A model generated the notes under the pieces. That model saw nothing but the letters and a program-made list of their open reading frames with translations. It ran no database searches and was not told the DNA's origin. Positions 61,371 to 64,000 of a DNA stretch of 64,000 nucleotides are shown here, one piece after another (position 1 is the stretch's first letter; the number at the start of each line of letters is the position of its first letter). Source of the DNA: Chitiniphilus purpureus (GTDB taxonomy: Bacteria; Pseudomonadota; Gammaproteobacteria; Burkholderiales; Chitinibacteraceae); the NCBI RefSeq assembly GCF_025642115.1, contig NZ_CP106753.1, forward strand, positions 698,501 to 762,500, in the 5' to 3' direction. Made by a program: the position numbers and the translations under genes.

Positions 61371-64000
61371 ATGTTCCAGATCCGCGAACTCGAAATGATC
61401 CACTGGGATTTCTGGCGCGCCGTACGTGTGCCGCTCGATGCCCAGATCGTCACCATCGTCGGCCCCAACGGCTCGGGCAAGACTACCTTGCTCGACGCGC
61501 TGCGCACGCTGCTGGCGCTCAAGTGCTCGGGCCGGCGCGACTACAAGCGCTACGTGCGCAACAACCGCGAGAACTACGCCTGGCTGCGCGGCGTGGCCAG
61601 CAACCCGCGTCGCAGCGGTGGCGGGTTGTTTCCCTATCTGTTCTTCCCGCTGACCTGCGACGAGGTGACGCTGTTCTGCCGCATCAAGAAGCAGGGCGGC
61701 GACTGGGTGCGGCAGTACGCCATCGCCGAGGGCAACGTGACGCTGACCGCCGAGACCGAAGCGCAGCTTGCCTGGATCGGTGTGAACGAATACAGGCGCC
61801 GGCTGGAGCAGGCCGGGCTGACGCCCGCCATTGCCGAGGTGCTGGCACTGGAGCAGGGCGATACCGACAAGCTGTGTGAATACAGTCCCAAGGCGTTGCT
61901 CGATCTGGTGTTCCAGGTGTTCGGCGACAAGGAAGTGCTCGATCACTATGCCGAGACCAAACTGCGGCTGAAGGAGGCCGAGGGCGAGCTTGGCAAGATG
62001 GAGCAGCAGCTGGCCGCGCTCGGGGTCGACGTGGAGCGGCTCAAGCTGCGCGCCAACAACCACCTGGAATGGCGCGCATTGCAGGATGACGTCGAACAGC
62101 TGGAAGCCCAGGTGGTGCCGGCGCTGCGCTATGTCGAACAGTGGGAAAGCCTGCGCGGCTACATCAACCAGTTCAAGGGCAGCCGGCGCGCGCTCAAGCA
62201 AAAGCAGGACGAGCTCGATGCCATCGATGTCGAATACCGGCAGGCCGAGACCGTGCAGCGCGAGGCGTTGACGCACGAGGACGCGGCGCGGCGAGAGTAC
62301 GATGCGGCGTTCAAGGCCTTCCAGGATGCGCGCGATGTGGCGCGCGACAGCGAAAAGACGCTGAAGGAGGCCGAGCGCCTGCGCCAGCTTGCCGAGCTGG
62401 AGCACGGTGCGGACGCGGTTGCGCTCAACGACCGGCTTGCCCGGCACAAGGAGGCGGCTGCCGAGCTCAAGCAGGCCATCCGCATGGCCAAGGAGGAGCG
62501 CCAGCGCCTTGCCGAAGCCCAGTTCGCGTTGCAACAGGGCCGCCCGCCGCATCCCGATTTCGTTGCCCGCATGCGTGCCGCGCTGGATGAAGCCGGCATC
62601 GCCCACCAGTTGCTGACCGAGATCGTCGAAGTGCGCGACAACAGCTGGCAGGATGCGGTGGAGGCACTGCTGGCGCCGTATCGCCACATCATCCTGCTCG
62701 AACGCAGCGCCGACCGGCAGCGTGCCTGGGAGATCGGCCAGGAACTGAAATACCGTCACTTCATCGTGCCCGAGCGCGAGCCGGTGGCGCGGGCTAACGC
62801 CAATTCGATCCTCGAGATCGTCGACTTCAAGGCCGATGCGCCGGCCTGGCTTGCGGGGTTGCTCAACCGCACCCAGCGCGCCCGCTCGGTGGCCGATGGC
62901 CAAAAGCTCGATGGCGATTGGATCACCCGCGACGGCTTTCACAAGGAACGCCGCGGTGCCCGCGACATCTCGGCCAAGCCGGGCGACTATGCGTTCGGCG
63001 AGGCAGCGCGCCATTCGCGGCTGGCCGAGGTGAGCCGGCGGCTGCGCGAGCTGAACGAGCAGTTGCTCGCCGATGAGTCGCGGCTGGGCGACCTGGAGCG
63101 CGATATCTCGATGCTGACCCAGTCGCTGATGGGCATGCAGGCGGTGGTGCAGCTCGCCGCGCGGCAAGATGAGTTCGCCGCGGTGGCCGAACGCTGGCCG
63201 GATGAGGAACGACGCGCCCAGGAGGCCGGCGCCGCGCTCGCCGCCGCCCATGCCGCCTGGGAGCAGATGCGCAACACCCGCGAAGAAGGCCGGATCGCCT
63301 TCGAAAGGCTCAAGGACGGTCGCGCCCGGCTCGATGCCCAGGTCGGCATGCTGCTGGATCAGTCGGCGCGCCAGCGTGAAGAGCAGTCGCGCCTGATCCG
63401 CGCCCTGCGCGAAGCCAAAGGTGCGTTGCCGGGAGCGCTGAGCGCTGCGGCCGAGCTGCGTGCACTCAAGGAGCGCTACGGCGGTTCGCGCGAAGTGCTG
63501 CATATGATCGAGCACGAACGCAGCCGGCTTGGCGCCGGCGACTGGGAGACCGACGCCACTGTGGTCGCGCGGCGCGACAAGCTTGCCGCCGACTATGCCG
63601 CGCTCGAACGTGATACCCGGCTGCATCGCAGCGAGGTCATGCGTACCGGGCTGCTGGCCGACGAGGCCCGCGCCGCGTACATCAACAAGCTCAAGGCCAC
63701 GGTGCGCGCCTATGGCCGCAACGTGAAGCGGCTGGGCGAGCTTGCCGGCATCGAGGTCGAGCTTGAGCTGCCGCAACTGGACAACGACGACCTGACGCTG
63801 GCGCAGGCAGGCCTGTCCGCCCGCTTCAATTTCGACCAGAAGGGCATGATGGGCCTGAACGATGGCGAAGCCTCGGGCGGCCAACAGGTGATGAAATCGC
63901 TGATCCTGCTGATCGGCCTGATGATGGATGAATCGAATCCGACCGGCTTCGTGTTCATCGACGAGCCGTTCGCCCACCTCGATATCTTCAACATCGATCG
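61371..64000 (+). CDS. SMC-type ATPase (MukB/JetC-like), C-terminus beyond window
   Basis: At least 876 residues, open to the right edge. Walker A GPNGSGKTT at residues 31-39, then a long coiled coil. A hinge-like section around 400-520 (NSWQDAVEALLAPYRHIILLE, then ITRDGFHKERRGARDI, recalling the hinge-adjacent part of JetC/MukB-like ATPases) leads to a second coiled coil. The atypical signature NDGEASGGQQVMKSL comes next, with Walker B GFVFIDEPFAHLD at the very end. AAGGAAGG precedes ATG 61371. With the two genes before it this is a chromosome- or plasmid-handling SMC complex. Confidence 0.8.
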   Translation, partial: MFQIRELEMIHWDFWRAVRVPLDAQIVTIVGPNGSGKTTLLDALRTLLALKCSGRRDYKRYVRNNRENYAWLRGVASNPRRSGGGLFPYLFFPLTCDEVTLFCRIKKQGGDWVRQYAIAEGNVTLTAETEAQLAWIGVNEYRRRLEQAGLTPAIAEVLALEQGDTDKLCEYSPKALLDLVFQVFGDKEVLDHYAETKLRLKEAEGELGKMEQQLAALGVDVERLKLRANNHLEWRALQDDVEQLEAQVVPALRYVEQWESLRGYINQFKGSRRALKQKQDELDAIDVEYRQAETVQREALTHEDAARREYDAAFKAFQDARDVARDSEKTLKEAERLRQLAELEHGADAVALNDRLARHKEAAAELKQAIRMAKEERQRLAEAQFALQQGRPPHPDFVARMRAALDEAGIAHQLLTEIVEVRDNSWQDAVEALLAPYRHIILLERSADRQRAWEIGQELKYRHFIVPEREPVARANANSILEIVDFKADAPAWLAGLLNRTQRARSVADGQKLDGDWITRDGFHKERRGARDISAKPGDYAFGEAARHSRLAEVSRRLRELNEQLLADESRLGDLERDISMLTQSLMGMQAVVQLAARQDEFAAVAERWPDEERRAQEAGAALAAAHAAWEQMRNTREEGRIAFERLKDGRARLDAQVGMLLDQSARQREEQSRLIRALREAKGALPGALSAAAELRALKERYGGSREVLHMIEHERSRLGAGDWETDATVVARRDKLAADYAALERDTRLHRSEVMRTGLLADEARAAYINKLKATVRAYGRNVKRLGELAGIEVELELPQLDNDDLTLAQAGLSARFNFDQKGMMGLNDGEASGGQQVMKSLILLIGLMMDESNPTGFVFIDEPFAHLDIFNID

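Noticed and set aside
61113..63977. Minus-strand open frame of about 950 codons opposite the SMC gene
   Set aside because: The plus strand has Walker A, Walker B, a signature loop and coiled coil; the minus reading has no recognisable domain and is a codon-bias shadow.

Overview
The window is GC-rich DNA with mostly strong GC-type codon use. At the right end ispB, tRNA-Pro(CGG), rplU, rpmA and obg stand together. This synteny, the ETF and Fpr proteins and the sulfonate (ssu/sfn) genes point to a Betaproteobacterium, most likely of the Neisseriales (Chromobacteriaceae/Chitinibacteraceae type). The genus cannot be fixed from this sequence alone.

Layout. (1) 1-3970: electron-transfer flavoprotein module: the start of ETF-quinone oxidoreductase, a YeiE-like LysR regulator, etfB-etfA and fpr. 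(2) 4087-10985: two pirins (one frameshifted) with a divergent LysR regulator, a periplasmic UlaG-like metallohydrolase with a divergent GlxA-type regulator, an orphan small protein and a LysE exporter. (3) 11015-26343, all on the minus strand: a roughly 15-kb organosulfur (probably sulfonate) uptake region. It begins with an outer-membrane porin and then holds four substrate-binding proteins, four permeases, one major facilitator, a single ATPase, a second MFS and an ABC exporter. (4) 26707-29657: a divergent operon with a 2-hydroxyacid dehydrogenase, a TauD-type dioxygenase, an OsmC-like fragment and a dienelactone hydrolase. (5) 29710-36566: small metabolic and stress genes (GNAT, GST, HxlR, thioredoxin-like, CurA-like reductase, MFS, two-domain AraC regulator). 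(6) 36567-40534: an accessory stretch, partly AT-rich, with hypothetical proteins, a deleted IS481-family element bounded by CTAG, DUF2325 and a nine-copy 8-bp tandem repeat. (7) 40535-43617: ssuE-ssuF-sfnR-aldo/keto reductase. (8) 44033-55410: a second sulfur/oxidoreductase region. Two convergent operons each carry an AprA-like flavoprotein with a 2x[4Fe-4S] ferredoxin; the minus operon also has a complete ABC importer, a HEAT-repeat protein and a DUF971 protein, and a HutC-type GntR regulator stands before it. (9) 55791-59213: housekeeping genes. (10) 59291-64000: a three-gene SMC-type (MukFEB/JetABC-like) operon running off the edge.

How the parts fit. SfnR, a sigma-54 activator without a sensor domain, is encoded with ssuE/ssuF. 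Sequences very close to the sigma-54 consensus stand in front of both the porin/uptake operon (minus strand) and the dehydrogenase/TauD operon (plus strand). A 14-bp motif upstream of ssuE recurs, in the same orientation and at almost the same distance, upstream of the porin. I infer one sulfur-starvation regulon: uptake across both membranes, FMN reduction by SsuE and oxidative C-S cleavage by TauD. No SsuD-type monooxygenase lies in the window. The paired AprAB-like operons are the best candidate for an undescribed system.
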